DNA of 64,000 nt. Source: Trochalopteron elliotii (Eukaryota; Chordata; Aves; Passeriformes; Leiothrichidae). Below, piece by piece: positions 24,996 through 37,861 of this stretch. The DNA is taken from contig JANPWX010000651.1 of assembly GCA_024734555.1 (NCBI GenBank), positions 286,292 to 350,291 of the forward strand. The letters run 5' to 3'. Within the stretch, counting starts at the first letter, position 1. Every line of letters begins with the position of its first letter. The position numbers and the translations under genes are program-made. The notes beneath the pieces are model-generated. The model saw nothing but the letters and a program-made list of their open reading frames with translations. It was not told the origin of the DNA and made no database searches.

Positions 24996-27900
24996 GTTGG
25001 TGGTTTTGTGTGTTCTCTACTGCCAGGGCTGAATTAGTGGGATTTCTTCACAGAATGTGCTTAGAATATGGCTACAAGTAGAAAGCTTGTCTTTGCCCTA
25101 GCTCATTCTAGAGCTGTGGAAGTCCCATCTGCCCCATGCACAGATCCTGCTCTTGAAAGCTGTATTTTTGCTTTCAGGTTAGACCATATTTTTATAATAG
25201 TTTCACTAAGTATCACTGGTTTCTCTTACAGATTTCTAAGCTAGGAGACCCCTTCTCAGACAGGGACCCTGTATTTCCTTGATGTTATACTAAGGTGTTT
25301 TGTAGAGTGGGTCTGATTAATGCAGCCCACTGATAGAGGCTCATTAAGGGCAAGGTTTGTTTTACAAATGTGCTCAAAATTCCCCTCCCAGACTGTGCAG
25401 TTTGAAAGGGAAATTGGCTGAATGTGGCCATTGCAGCACATCTGCAGCACCTCTCTGGATGGATGCAGCTTTCTTGCAGCAGCACTGCTTCAGCAAGGTA
25501 ATTTGGGCAAATCCAGAGCCTTGTGCATTGTGCTTACTCTGGTAAAGAAACCTGCATTGAGGAAAATTTGCCAGTGCCTGAAGGCTCTTCTGGCAACAAG
25601 GTATTCCCATGGCCTTGAAGTCAAATTTAATGACAACACATTAGCAAACCCAAGAGAACTGATTGGTTTGAACATCTTACAGGCTCTGTCAGCACTGGAG
25701 CTGGGCTGCAGCCTGCCTGTGGGGGACTGTGTCTGTCATTAGGAGCTGTGAGGATCCTGCTGCCTTCCTTAACCAGGGTCTCCTGCTTCCCTGGCCCCAG
25801 GGTGGCAAGTGGGTGACCTCAGCAGCATTTCTCACCTCCGTGTTGAAATGAGAATCACCAAAAGCTGCTGCAGCTGCTGTTTAAACTTCAGGCCTGAAGC
25901 TCGGACATGAAGGATGAGGCTGCTGCCAAAGGGAGGGTTAATTTTGCATCCCATAGAGGCTGTGGAACTGGTGTGATTTGTATGTAGTTGTTTTGGGGAC
26001 AGGTGACCCTGTAGGACACGAGACACATGGAAGCAGCAGGATTCTGGAACTATTACATCTGGCTCATGGTTTGTGGGGTGCTTTTTAGGCATGTGATAGC
26101 ACTTGGGTTTAGCAACTGTTTAAGGAATGTGTGGCTGTTGTCTACTCTTCCATCCCCTCCAAACATTGCTGTTGCTCAGGATTTTATATCAATTCACAAA
26201 GAGGTTGAAACAAAACACAGTGAAGCAGGAATAAGCATAGGAGTTAGCTTGTGAGGTAACCTAATAACTATTTGATAGAAGAGGAACTCACTTGTGACCC
26301 AAATTAGAAATAAAATTACAACAACTGTTTGAATGTGTTTTCTTTCTCCTTTCTCTGGTTCTCTAGGAGTTGAAATGAGAGAGGACGTGACAAAATACTG
26401 AGGTGGATATAAAATACTGCTTTCTTTGCTGAGTCTGGCCCTGCTCTAATCCTAACTGCTTGTGACTGAGCAGGGTTTGAAGGATCACAGGCCAGGGATT
26501 TTTGATTTGCTCTTTAAATAGATTCACGTGTGAATGAAGTATCTCTGGTGGTGTGACTGTCAACTGGTCTTTTGTGAAATTTTGTGTATTTTTAGCAAGA
26601 CTCTGCTTCCTAGTCCATTCTTGGGCCAAAAAATTTTTATTTTTCTCAATTAGCAGAAAAACCTTTTTGGCATGACTAGCTTTTGCTGTGTGAGCAGTAT
26701 TCCAAGTTCTTGCCTGCAGAAGTTTAGCCAGCATGGCTGTGACACAGACTGGAGTCTTGACTCTGGGCTACCAGTGACCAGCAGAGATGGTGACAAACCC
26801 TCTAAATAGAAAACTTCTCTGCTTACTGTTGGAAAGCTTCTTCAAGCCACCCTCTCCTTTTTTGAGGCTAATGAACTTCAGCCCTTGTTGACTAGCACAT
26901 TGATTTCTAAATCCCATTGGAGATGTCTCATGCAGAATATACCTCTTGAGGTGTACAGGGACATGGAGGGCATTCCCAAGGGAACACCATCCTCTGGAGA
27001 AGGGCCCTGAGGACCAGGCTCCCTAGTTCATTGGACATGGCTTTTCTCTTAAGGTGGTCCTTGCAGCATGCTCTGTCACACAGGCAGTGTTCTGAATTTA
27101 ATTTTATTACTGTTTTATTGCTCCCAGGGAAGAGCAAAGGGAATTTCTGCAGGTCACAAGGAAGACTGGAGGTGGTTTAGCCACAGGAAGTACTCAGTGT
27201 GGTGTGGAGAATTTACTCCACAGAAGCACCTGTTTTTAATTAATCTTTTGAACCAATTTGGTTCTAGCAAACTAATTCCATTAACAGGCTAAGCAGAATA
27301 ATGACAGGCACAGCTGTTATAATTCCTTGTTATGCTTCTAGTTAAAACAAAATCCTCTTTGCATCAAGAAACACTAATCGAATGTGTTCATTATGAAATC
27401 TTTGGTAGTTGGGCACATCCAAATATTTCACATGTGTTTTCATAATTTTTCCCCTCCCTACTACACGAACAAAGTACGTAAATGATGAGGTGATTTCTCC
27501 CCAGAGAAAAAGAGCTAATTTGGTGCATTAATGTTCCTGAGATAAATCAAATTGAAATCCCCTGCTAGGCTTAGCTATAGGGTAGACTATCATATTAGTT
27601 CTAATGTTATTTGGGATTATTTCAGTTGGTTTTTCAGTTTTGAGTTGGTTGCTCACTAGCCAGACTGTGTTCAAATGGTCAGTTGCTGTCTTCAGGGAGC
27701 TTGAATGTGCTTGAATTATGGTCTCACTGCTAGAAAAAAGGTAGTGTCAGACCAATCACCTCAGTTATGTGATCCCTGCTAGTACTAAAGGATGGCCAGA
27801 GAAAAAGGGACAGTGTCCATGTGTACACTGGGTGCTCATTCCTTGTGTGCAATCTTTCCCCTGCTCCTGCCTCCTAGTCCTGGGTGTCTTGCTCCTTGAG

Positions 27901-30870
27901 AACTGGCTACAAGTTGGTGATACTCTATTGAATCCCACCTGTGATTTTAGCCCCCTCCCCATCCTTCATCTGTGAGTTCCACAGTGCTGCTGTAAATGGT
28001 GCAAGAACAGTAGTCCTGCTTCATTTGGTTTAAGTGATTTATCCTTGTGTGTGCCCTAAATCACCTGGGCACCCATGTCTCCCACTAAAAGGCCAAACGC
28101 TTAGGGAGGAGGGAAATATTGTGGGGTCATGAATGATCAAGTTATGGAGTAAGCAAAATATGAAACCCAAGGAGGCAAGAGGGGAATGTGGGTTCAGGCC
28201 TGACTCATGATCTAGCACTCAGGAATGTGTCCTGCCTGTCACACTTGCCAAGTGCCTGTGCAGGGATGTGCTGTGTGCTGCTGCCCTTCAGAGACTTACA
28301 GCTTACCCTCGAGATCTGACATTGCTAATTTCTAAAGTTCTAGTTTTCCAAACTGGATTTAGCACTAAGAAACAGGTGAGGTTTCATGGATTAGACTCAA
28401 ATCATCCACCCTGAGAGACAGTGTAGAAGGAGGGGGTGCTGGCATGGTCTGCAATTCTTCCCTGCTGGAGCAAGTGAGAAGCATAAACCAGGAAGGAGCC
28501 CAGGTTCTCTCCTGAACCTGAGACTGGGCACTGCCTTTTATCCATGCTCCAGTGTTATCACCCAAGTCCTTGCCTATATGTGGCTTTCTTGTGGGATGTC
28601 ATATCTCACTTCATCACTGTGAGGAAGTTGTAAAGCTTTCTGCTCTTGTTGGCAGTGGCACCATCTCCTGGTGTGCTGACTTCAGGTCTAGCTGGTGAAA
28701 CATCCTGGCTCCCCACTATGTGGATTGACTGGCTGGAGCTGTGCCATGGGGTTTCCTGTACAAAAGCACCCTGTCTTCAGATAGGATGATTTTGTAAGCT
28801 GCTCAAGTTTTCTAGTGTATTTTTATAATGCATAAAAACCCATTAGAACCCTGATGTGCACGTGGGGTCTCTTACCCTACAAACATAACACAAAAAGGGT
28901 ATTGTTAAGCTCTTGGAAAAAGCACTGGTTTGCTATGCTGGGGCTACAACTGATTGTATGCCCTTAGGGGCATGATACTGCTCTACCTGTGTGGGTTCTA
29001 TTGCCTGCAGAGCATATGTGGGGCAGCTCTTGCAGTTGCAGTGAGCAAGTTGGCATTTGTTAGACTTACACTGTGAATGGATGTGAGGAAATGGGCTCTT
29101 GATTTTTGTGGAAATGTTTTCAGTGCAGCACAAGGGAAGGGAATAAGGAAATCTAAGTCACTGAGATAAGTCTGAAACTGTCTGCTCCACTGTGAGAATT
29201 TGCTGAGTGATTTCAGAAGTGACATTCAGCACAGCTTATCAGCTTAGCTTAGGAAGAACTAGAAATTAGAGAGTGGTGGAGGCCAACCTTCAGAGACCAG
29301 CTTTGTCAGAGAAGGCAGCTGCCAAGCAGAGCTTTATGTGACTTGCATGCAGTGGAGCAGGACTGTGGAAATCCTTATGGCTCCAGCTTGCAGTAGCTTG
29401 CTGCAGATAAACAAATGCACAACCCTCTGCTGACTGCATCCACCTCTCGCATAGGTGTGTGTTGGCAGGCACATACACACACCCTCTTGGTAAGCACATC
29501 CATATCTCAACTTTCCCACTTGAGGTAGCTCCAAACCTTCTCCAGAAAGATAAACAGGAGTGTGGATCAACCAGTGCTGTGATTGCTCCCCATCTGGGAT
29601 TAGTTTCTGCTGTATTAGTGAGGGAGATGCAGTTGTCCAAGCTGAAAGCTGCTGGGCATTTGTGATGGCAGTGTCAGGAGGTGAGTGCAAGCAGCTGCAG
29701 CACCCCTGCAAAGGGAGTGTTGTACCTAATTTGATCAGCCCTCAGGTCACAGGGCTGTGTTCTTTCTATGGAACATGTCTGTTTTTCCTGTTGCTCTCAC
29801 TCTGTCAGTGCAGATTGTGAATTACGTGGGTGTTCTGCAGGTAGCAAAGAGGATATTCAATCTACTTTTTTAGTGGTTAATAATCCAGAGTCACTTTTCT
29901 CTAGAAGAAGTCCAGGGTATCCTGTGGAGTTATGCCAGCAACACACTTGGCATGGAAGGTTGATTGGAAAATCTATTTGCTTCTCTGTGAATAAACCCCT
30001 GACACCTCATTTGACTAAAACCTCCAGAAAGTGGTGTGCAGCTTCTTCCTATAAATACTGATCAAGGATGCTAAAAGCAGAAAGGCCATCCATCCATTGC
30101 TAATTACAAAACTATTTCTGCCAGGCCAGTAAAAGATGGTGGTTTATCTACTCTTTGCTTTCAAAACTCACTGTATTTGCATGAATTGATGACAATTTCT
30201 CTCTCTCAGCTTACATTGAATACGATGGCATTTGAACTATAGCTCCTGGAGTATCCAGCATAAGCAGTACTCCAAAAATGCAGGAAAACACCAACAAACC
30301 AAGGAAACTCAAATAAAAAAAGACCCCTAAATCCCATAGCAGCAAAGTAATAATCACTGTTAACATTTCAAGGCTTAATGCTTCAGCCATGGAACTTAAT
30401 CAATAATTGAAATTGCAAGAGAAATGTAATGCTTGAAAATCATGCAGTTAATTTTATTGCTAGCACTTGTAATTTGAAAGCAATTCTGAAATCAATATGA
30501 CTTTTTTTGCACAGAATGGGAGAGCCTGGAGTAGGTTCAACCACAAACAGTTCAGTATTTAAGTGGGACCCACTGTTCCATGAGACATCAGGATTAATTC
30601 TATCCATTTTTCCCCCCCAGCTATAAATAAGATCTTCCCTGCACCATTTGGGTACATTTAATGTGTGTAAGTTTTTGGAGTATTTCTCAAAAGCTTCAGA
30701 TGCTACTCCCAGGTTTTTCTCTCACAGGTTGTTCTGAGTGCCAGTAGGGCTGTGGGAGAAGGGAGAGGCTAGAAGGAGGTTACAAAACTTCTCCCTGCCT
30801 AAATCCCATTCCTTCTCAATGAAACGTGCTCCTGCACTGCTTTCCAATCTCTGTATTTCCACTGCTGCAG

Positions 30871-30981
30871 GCTCCAAAGGAGATATTAATTAAGGCAGGA
30901 GTGTGCTGGGGTGATTTGTACCTCTGTGTCTTCCCTCATCAGGAATGGGCTCCTCTGGGGCTTATGGGGGCTGCAGTGAAG
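30871..30981 (+). other. Weak candidate internal exon (111 nt)
   Basis: A pyrimidine-rich stretch ends in CTGCTGCAG at 30870, and a donor-like AAG|GTAAAG follows at 30982. The enclosed 111 nt (37 codons) are open in the phase-0 frame. The translation starts APKEILIKAGVCWGDLYL and includes PHQEWAPLGLMGAA. I do not recognise this peptide. The open frame continues on both sides (30826-31056), so openness alone is weak evidence. Alternatives are an exon of a non-coding transcript or a chance coincidence of splice-like signals. Orientation agrees with the other candidate at 8.4 kb and with the base skew. Confidence 0.2.
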
Positions 30982-32297
30982 GTAAAGTACAAGACCTTAA
31001 GCTGGAAAAGCATTGCAATGCTCTGGTTTTGTCTCAAGTCATTAAGGCTTCTGTAATGCATTTGCAGACTAGCCAAGAGACTAAGTGGGATGGTTGAATC
31101 CTTCAGAGATGTCTGTTTGTGCTGCAGGTGTCACTGTGTTGTAGAAAACTTGGCCTGAATTAATGCCTTGGGCTTCAGTGGGGCTGGAGAGGCTCTCTGG
31201 GCAGTCCTGGTGGGCTTCCCTGAGAAGATGTAGGAGATCTGGAAATTCAGCCGTGGTACGGAGAGTTGAAGGGGTTGTTATGTATGTTTTGTAAATGTGT
31301 ATTTCATCAGGAAATTGGCCTGACTCTAGCCTTAGAATTTCTCTTTTGGGAGAGTCCAGGCAGTTTTGTAACATCCCACCCTCTTTCCAAATTGCTGAAG
31401 CTTGGCAAACCCCACACCCCCACCAAAAAAACCCCCAACTCATAAGCATTGAATCCAAAGAAGAGTCTTATTAATTGCCACTGGTGTGTGTAGTCTTGTT
31501 GACTGTCTTGTTGGCTGGAGGACCTTCATCCTTATCACCTGAAGCAGCTCAGGTGCACAGTGGCTTCTGAACCAGCCCTCCTCAGGTGTGAGGGTGTGAG
31601 AGTTGGCAGCTTGGATGCTCCTCCCTGTGCCTGTTCTTCCCTCTTCCAGTACAACTGCAGTTCTGGGCACAGCAACAAATGCCACTTATTTTGCAGACTA
31701 CCTTTGTGGTGCTGAAGTTCAAAGGTTCTTTTTGACAGAGAAATCTACGATGACACATGCTGTGATCAAGGGCTTGTGCCTGGGTTTTGAGCCTGTGGTG
31801 TAAGAGCAGCATGGGCCCTTCTCCCCGGAGCAGGGATTGGGACCAAAAGCTGCCATCCAGGCTGTCTCACTGCTTATTCAAACTGGCATCCTCTTGATCT
31901 CTGTGAGAGTGCTGAAAAATGTAAGAGCAATGGTTTCTTTATATGAAAATCACCCAAATAAGCTAATTTTAGAATTAACAATGATCTGATTGTTTTCCAA
32001 AATACTTTTGGTGGGTAACTTCCAATGGCTGACAGGACTTTGTAGGGGTGTTATTTAAATAAGAAAGGTTTGGGTTTTTTTACCTTTAGTCTCATCCTTT
32101 AATTTATCAAGCTAATTAACTGATCTTACCCAGGGACACTTTGTTCCTATGCAATGCCCTCCCCCATCTGAGTCAAGGGAAGACATATGTGCATGCACAG
32201 GGTGTGTTACTCCTATCCTGTAAATTGTATGCAAGTAGGGTGGTGCTTTCTCATTCATTTCGCTTCATTTTAGTCTTTCTCACTTCACCCTGAGCTC

Positions 32298-32326
32298 AGC
32301 TGAAGTACATCACAGGTTCTTCAGCT
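32298..32326. repeat. Imperfect hairpin, 11-bp arms
   Basis: AGCTGAAGTAC (32298-32308) and GTTCTTCAGCT (32316-32326) are inverted copies with one mismatch and a 7-base loop. A second hairpin follows about 70 bases downstream. TAATTA directly overlaps the right edge. Confidence 0.6.
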
Positions 32327-32395
32327 AATTAACACGATTACAGCTGTCTGTATCAGGTTGGGAGATTGAGTTAGAAGCTGTCAAGATCCCAATAT

Positions 32396-32423
32396 ACTGG
32401 AGTCTCATTACTGAGTCTCCAGT
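32396..32423. repeat. Imperfect hairpin, 12-bp arms
   Basis: ACTGGAGTCTCA (32396-32407) and TGAGTCTCCAGT (32412-32423) are inverted copies with one mismatch around a TTAC loop. About one such match is expected by chance in 64 kb, so only the proximity to the previous hairpin is notable. Confidence 0.65.
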
Positions 32424-35400
32424 GCAGCCACATATAATGAAATTCAAACAGATCAGGTTAAATTAGATTAGCTAATGGAATTCTCATCTTCTCAGTTTAA
32501 TGTAATTCTGAGCAGTGACTCTTTAGTTTACTTACAAAATAAAGGTTTCTTTGAGTTGGATTTGACCTGACCCTGCAGGCCTGAACTCTTTGGACCTCTG
32601 AGAAGTTAATATTCAGGATCTGAACTCTGTGGGCTTGGTTGGTTGGTGGCTTTTGGGGGACCTTGTGCTAGGGGACCTGGAAGTAACTTGGTGCTGGGAG
32701 AGGAGGCTCTGCAGTGCTCTTGGTGTCTGTGGGGTGGCTCCAAGGGACTTGCATGGTGGCTCTCTCCTGCCCTCAGTGACTGCAGCTGGGATAAAAGTAC
32801 AGAGCAACTGACTGTCCCACAGGTCCTGGTCCTCAGTGCACAAACAGAAGGGCTGGAAGAAATAGCCTCTGTTGCAACACACTTTAAAATATTTGTTTTG
32901 TGCTATTAGCAGCTCAATCCTTTGTCTTGGTATTGAGAAAGAGGAAGGATGGAGCAGGCAGTTGATAGCTAACTCCAATGGGTTGATGCTCTTGTTTCAA
33001 AGTAGACAGATTTCTGGAAATGCAGTAGTACTTGTTTTTTTGGCAAACTAGGGGGGAGAGGATATTGTGAAATATTAATTTTTTTATAGAGGCAATGTTT
33101 TGCACAGTCCCTTAGCAATCCCCACCACAGGCAGCAAAAATAGCAGTACCAAAGTGAGTTAGAGCAGCCTTCAAAGCCTGATGGGGAGCTGCAAAGTTGT
33201 GCAGAGCTGCTCAACTGCAAAGCTGTCGAAGTGCCTTTGCTGTGGCCCCGTTTTGTAATCAGCAAGGAAACAGGAAAGATGTAATGGAATGTCCCTTCCT
33301 GTCTGTCACTGGCTTGGTGTGACAGCCTGTGCTGGTGGAAGATGCAGAGTCTGAAGATTTGCTGGGGATGGCAGGGTCCTGTGCCTGCTGGGGGCTGTGC
33401 TGAGTGAGGGTCCCTGGTATTGTGTGGCTGCTGCTAATCCTGGATCTTTGTGAAAGCAGCAAAAGCTGCTGCTCTGTTTAACTTAACGAGCAAATAGTGT
33501 GAGTTAGGAAAGCATTTGTGTCCTGGTATCCTCTTACCAGCAGAGAGCCAAGGAGGCACACAACAGTTGGATAGAGCAGGAAAGAAATGGTATTTGTTGT
33601 ATTTTTTTGTCTTCATAGAAGCTGCATCACTTCCTGAACTCTGTCATTGTGGCACCTTTTGCAAGAACTAAATTAATGTAATCTGCAATGGCATTGATTG
33701 TGGCTACTTGATGTCAGTGTATGACAGCACAGGGGCTTTTGAGAAGCTGTTGGGGCTGTGTTCAACTCAGATCCCCACTTTCTCCTGACTGTGTGGTGTC
33801 TGCAGCCAGCAAATCAGTGTTTGTATCCCACTGCCATGGTCAGAGTCCCACCATAATCACATGAAGCTTTTGATTCTCTTTCCCAGCTTCTAGCAAATTG
33901 AACAAGTTTTGGTTAGGAAAAAAGTAACTTCTGGTCATACAGTGACACTTCTAAGGGCTTTAAGCTCTTCTCTGGGTGGTATTAATTTGGTAGCATCTGC
34001 TGGTGAAAGTGAAGGTCTCTGAGCAAAAGCAGGTGTTCTCAATCCAATTTTCCTCTGAGGGGTTCTCCTTGCTGTGGCATCTATGCTGTGCTCTCTGTGG
34101 GGTTGGTGGTTTGGCAGATATATTGTCCTTGTGAGTGTCTGCCCACTCACCCAGGCTGATGCACTGTGTTCAAGGCACAATACACTTTTGCTGCTTATGG
34201 GATGCTGCTGGGACTGGAAGAAGTTATTCCTAGCAGGACTCCTCTCTCCTTCCTTAACACACATGTCTTCTCAGCTGCAAATCACATTGCCAGCATAATA
34301 GTTGTTTTCATTGCTTCACTGGGAGTAGTGAGGTTAACATCTCAAGCAGCAGCTAAAATAGACACAAGTGAACAGCACAATAGCTGAATCCCCTGGAAAT
34401 TACTCTTTTCAGTATGGAGTTATGTTTCCTTTCTATCTCCCCCACTACTTTCTTTTAAAAGGCAGTTACATTTTATTTACAACTGGGCCCAGGACCTGTA
34501 GTTTGCTGCTTCTGCATGCAGAGTCACAGAATAATCCTCTAGATATTCTTTTCCCAAGGAGAATTTCCTGGTTAGAGGGTTGTGAGACCTTGGCAATGCA
34601 GGGTGGAGCAGTTCAACCACAGTGTATCATCTTTCTTAAATGTGGCCCATTGCAAATAAGGCTCCCCCGTGGAGCAACATCTCTCTTGGTCCTGCCTGCA
34701 GTGGAGCTGGGAACAAGTTCAAGTTGTCATTGCAGAGATGAACATCTTCCAACACACACAAATATCTGCTCCTTCTCTGTTGATTCTACTGCTTTCCCTA
34801 TAAACAGACACACAGTCACTCTCCAAGTGAGCCATCTGGGTTTGACAGATGTCGCTGGCTTTTTCTGGACCCATTGTTAAATGGGAAAAAGGGAGGGAAT
34901 ATTCTGAATTGAAGGAAATAGCTTCTGATGGCAGTCTGCAATTTCATGGGCTGGGAGATGAGCTGCCCTTCTTTCCTTCAATTGCCATCATCTTCACTGA
35001 TGTAATCTGCATTTGCAGCCTGGGAAAAATCACTTCTTGTGGGAAGTCCTGGAATTGTCACTTTTTGGGGAAGGAAGTTTATGTGTACTTTTACTCTTGA
35101 TGCAGAACTAGTGGGCTTTTTTGTACTTCTGAGAGGTGAAACGGTTTCTGAAACTGTAGAGTGGGGTCTATAAAGGTCTGATCTGGGACTTAATTCCCAT
35201 ACTCTGGATGCCTTTTAGTCATCCTGATCCTAACACTTGGCAGATGCTGGTACAAGGTAAAGGCCCCCAACTCTCAGTCTGAGAGCTACATGTACTTGTA
35301 TATTCTTGAAGCCTCATTGAATCATGACATTTGCTTCCTGATGTAGAAAAATCCCCATGTCTGATTATTTCTGGCAAATTGTGAAGTTAGTAAGGTTGAC

Positions 35401-37861
35401 ATTATGGCTAAATACCAACATCAAATATCAGCATCATGCTGCCTTTATTTTTTTTGGATTTTTTTTTTAATTGTTGATGAAAGCATGTGAAATACATCAA
35501 CTTTCTGAAAGTGGTGGTATTAAAAATAGAAGGGGAAGTGTGTATGAAGTGCTAAAGGTCATACATCAGAGGTGAATTGCAAGGAATTTATTTGATGAGA
35601 GTCTGTGATGAGATGCCTTGCTTCTCCTTGCTAATGTGTGTGGGGGTGAAGTTTCAAGGTCTGGTTGACACACACACCAACACAGAGGTTTTGCTCTCCT
35701 TGGAGTTTTCTGCCATGCTCGTGGTTCTGCTGGTGGTGGTTGTGAAGTATCTGGCACAGAAGACAATGTGAAGTTGTGGGCTGAACATGGACATGTGAAC
35801 AGGCAAATTATTGTAATACTTCAGTGAGAGCAAAGTTTGAAGGGCTCGTTTAGGATAACTTTGCTAAAATTTTAGATTTTATGTTTGCTTTTAGGGTCTA
35901 TTCAATTAGTTTAAAAAAGGATGAGAGAAGCAGGGGGAATACTGTAATTACTCAATCCTGCATGTGTGGCAGCACACCAAGTGTGAAACTGTCAGAGATA
36001 GAATTTTGCTAAAGAAATCTGTAAATACTGAAAACCTTGTTTCCTCCTCTGCATTATCTTCCTCTAGAGCTGTAATAAAGGGTGACACTATGTAACCTAC
36101 CTTCATCTCTGAACTCTGGATCCTTGTCAGTCTGTTGGATAATGTGTGTGAAAAGTCTTTGTATAGGTTGCTGCTGTGCTCCCAGGTTTGACACCAGCTG
36201 TTGCTCCCAGCTGTTCTGTGTTACTGCTATAGAAGTGTGTTTCTATTTTGTCAGCTTCAGATGTGTTTCTAACACAAAAGTTCCTGCCCTGTACTGTAAA
36301 CATTTCTGAAAAGATTTTGTCCCTACTGTGTCTCCTGTAGTGAAATGTTTTCTTGCAAATGATTCTGGAATGGAGCTCTGGGTTCATGCTTTTATGTGAC
36401 TCTAGGGAAAAATGGCAATTTCTACAGAAGGATTTGACTGTACAATAATTGTAAGGGAAAACAGACAGAAATTAAATGGCCAGCATTTTGTATCAACAGA
36501 TATTTTTTTCAAGTTAAAAACAATTTGTTCAAATGATTTGCATTTAAGATGGGATCTGGGGCATGCACAGAACTTTGAGTACCTTTCCCTGTCCATCTGT
36601 CCCTTCTGTGCTCTGTGGCATCCATGAGCCTTTCTGTAGGAGCAGCAGAAACATCAGTTCACTGTGTGGCCACCTTGGTGAGCTACCACAGCTCCCTTAG
36701 GTATGGTGGAGTTCTGGTGGTTTTCTTCCTCTCCCTGTTGGACTCTCTCTTGGAGCTGTTTTATCAGCACTAGATTCTTCTTGTGATTTCCTTGCTCCTC
36801 ACCTACATCTCCCCTCTCTCTTCAGCCCCACTGCTGTGCTCCTTTTATTTTTTTATAGCTTGTTGTGATGTGTGTTCTCTGACGGCACAAGAGTAATCCC
36901 AAAGTGCTTTGTCCTACTGAGTGCTGGGGCTCAGCCTGGGACATTTGCAGAACAGGCAGTCCATCTCCAAGAGCTGAGCCTGAAGGGTCCTGTATTAGGG
37001 TGAAACAGGCAAAACTGGGGAACACAGAATGTTGTGGAACTGAAACTTCAGTTCCCAGACTGGAAGGCTCAGAGTCTGTAGTGCTGAATAGTGTGAGTGG
37101 TATTGGCTTGATGCATTTATTTTGCCTGTCAAGATCAACTTGCTGGAGGTGCCTGAAAGCAGGACTTTTACTGGCTGTGCTGAAGAAGTGAATGTTAACA
37201 TGAAGTCTGGGATTTCCAGTGGGCTCCATGGAAATGACATACTTAAATCACTGTAAATGGTGGCATTTAGTTCCCTCTGGGGATACTTGGAAAGCCCTAC
37301 CCTGCAAATGTGAATCGATTACAATTTTGTGAAGAGAAGTGTGATAAAGGGGTTTGAAAAGCTCAGTGAGGGATGGAAGGCCTCCTCAGAAAGGGATCTG
37401 TGCATTTAGGAGCTGAAATGCTGTTGGAATCAGCAACTGGATGAATTGGATTTGTTTCAGGGGTCAGTGCCCAAACAAATATTTTCAATAAGACATTCAT
37501 AAGCCTTTATTAAACCTAGACTGAGGCCACCCTGTACTGTCTGAGACAGTGAAAAAAAGAGACTCAAGATAAAAGGTTCACATTACTATTGGTAGTTATG
37601 TTTGGGCAAGGATGTTTTTTTGGCCTTACATAAAGGGAAAACGAGTCCAGGAGGTGAGATGACAAAAGAGACACTTGGGACATAATTTTTCCTTTTGCAT
37701 GAATTTTAAAAACACTTGAAGCTAGAAAAAAGCTTTGCCCTCAATAGTGTCCTATGAAATCCAGCATTTGCTTTCAAGTGAAAACAGCTGCAAGCACACA
37801 CAGAGAAGGAGAGGGCAAAATGCTGCTTTGAAGGAGTTAACAAGCATATGGAGCAGAGTGC

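Larger units (their letters stand above)
20764..30870. other. Non-coding DNA, no gene recognised
   Basis: No gene is recognised. The stretch includes an A-rich tract and a short tandem duplication near 23.5-23.9 kb, a possible MIR-like piece near 24.96 kb, and an AT-rich block at about 27270-27640 that looks like conserved regulatory DNA (see findings). The longest open frames (132 codons on + at 21734-22132 and 125 codons on - at 29334-29711) match no family I know. An 11-base T run lies at 21506-21516. Confidence 0.65.
30982..37861. other. Non-coding DNA, no gene recognised
   Basis: No gene is recognised. The block includes the longest open frame of the window (170 codons on +, 34368-34880). 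It has no recognisable domain, begins in ordinary-looking sequence and is about what chance produces over 64 kb in six frames. An AT-rich block with two imperfect hairpins lies at 32290-32530 (listed separately). Confidence 0.65.

Noticed and set aside
34368..34880. Longest open frame in the window (170 codons, + strand)
   Set aside because: No recognisable domain, no splice or promoter context, composition like the surrounding DNA, and a length not unusual for chance in six frames over 64 kb.
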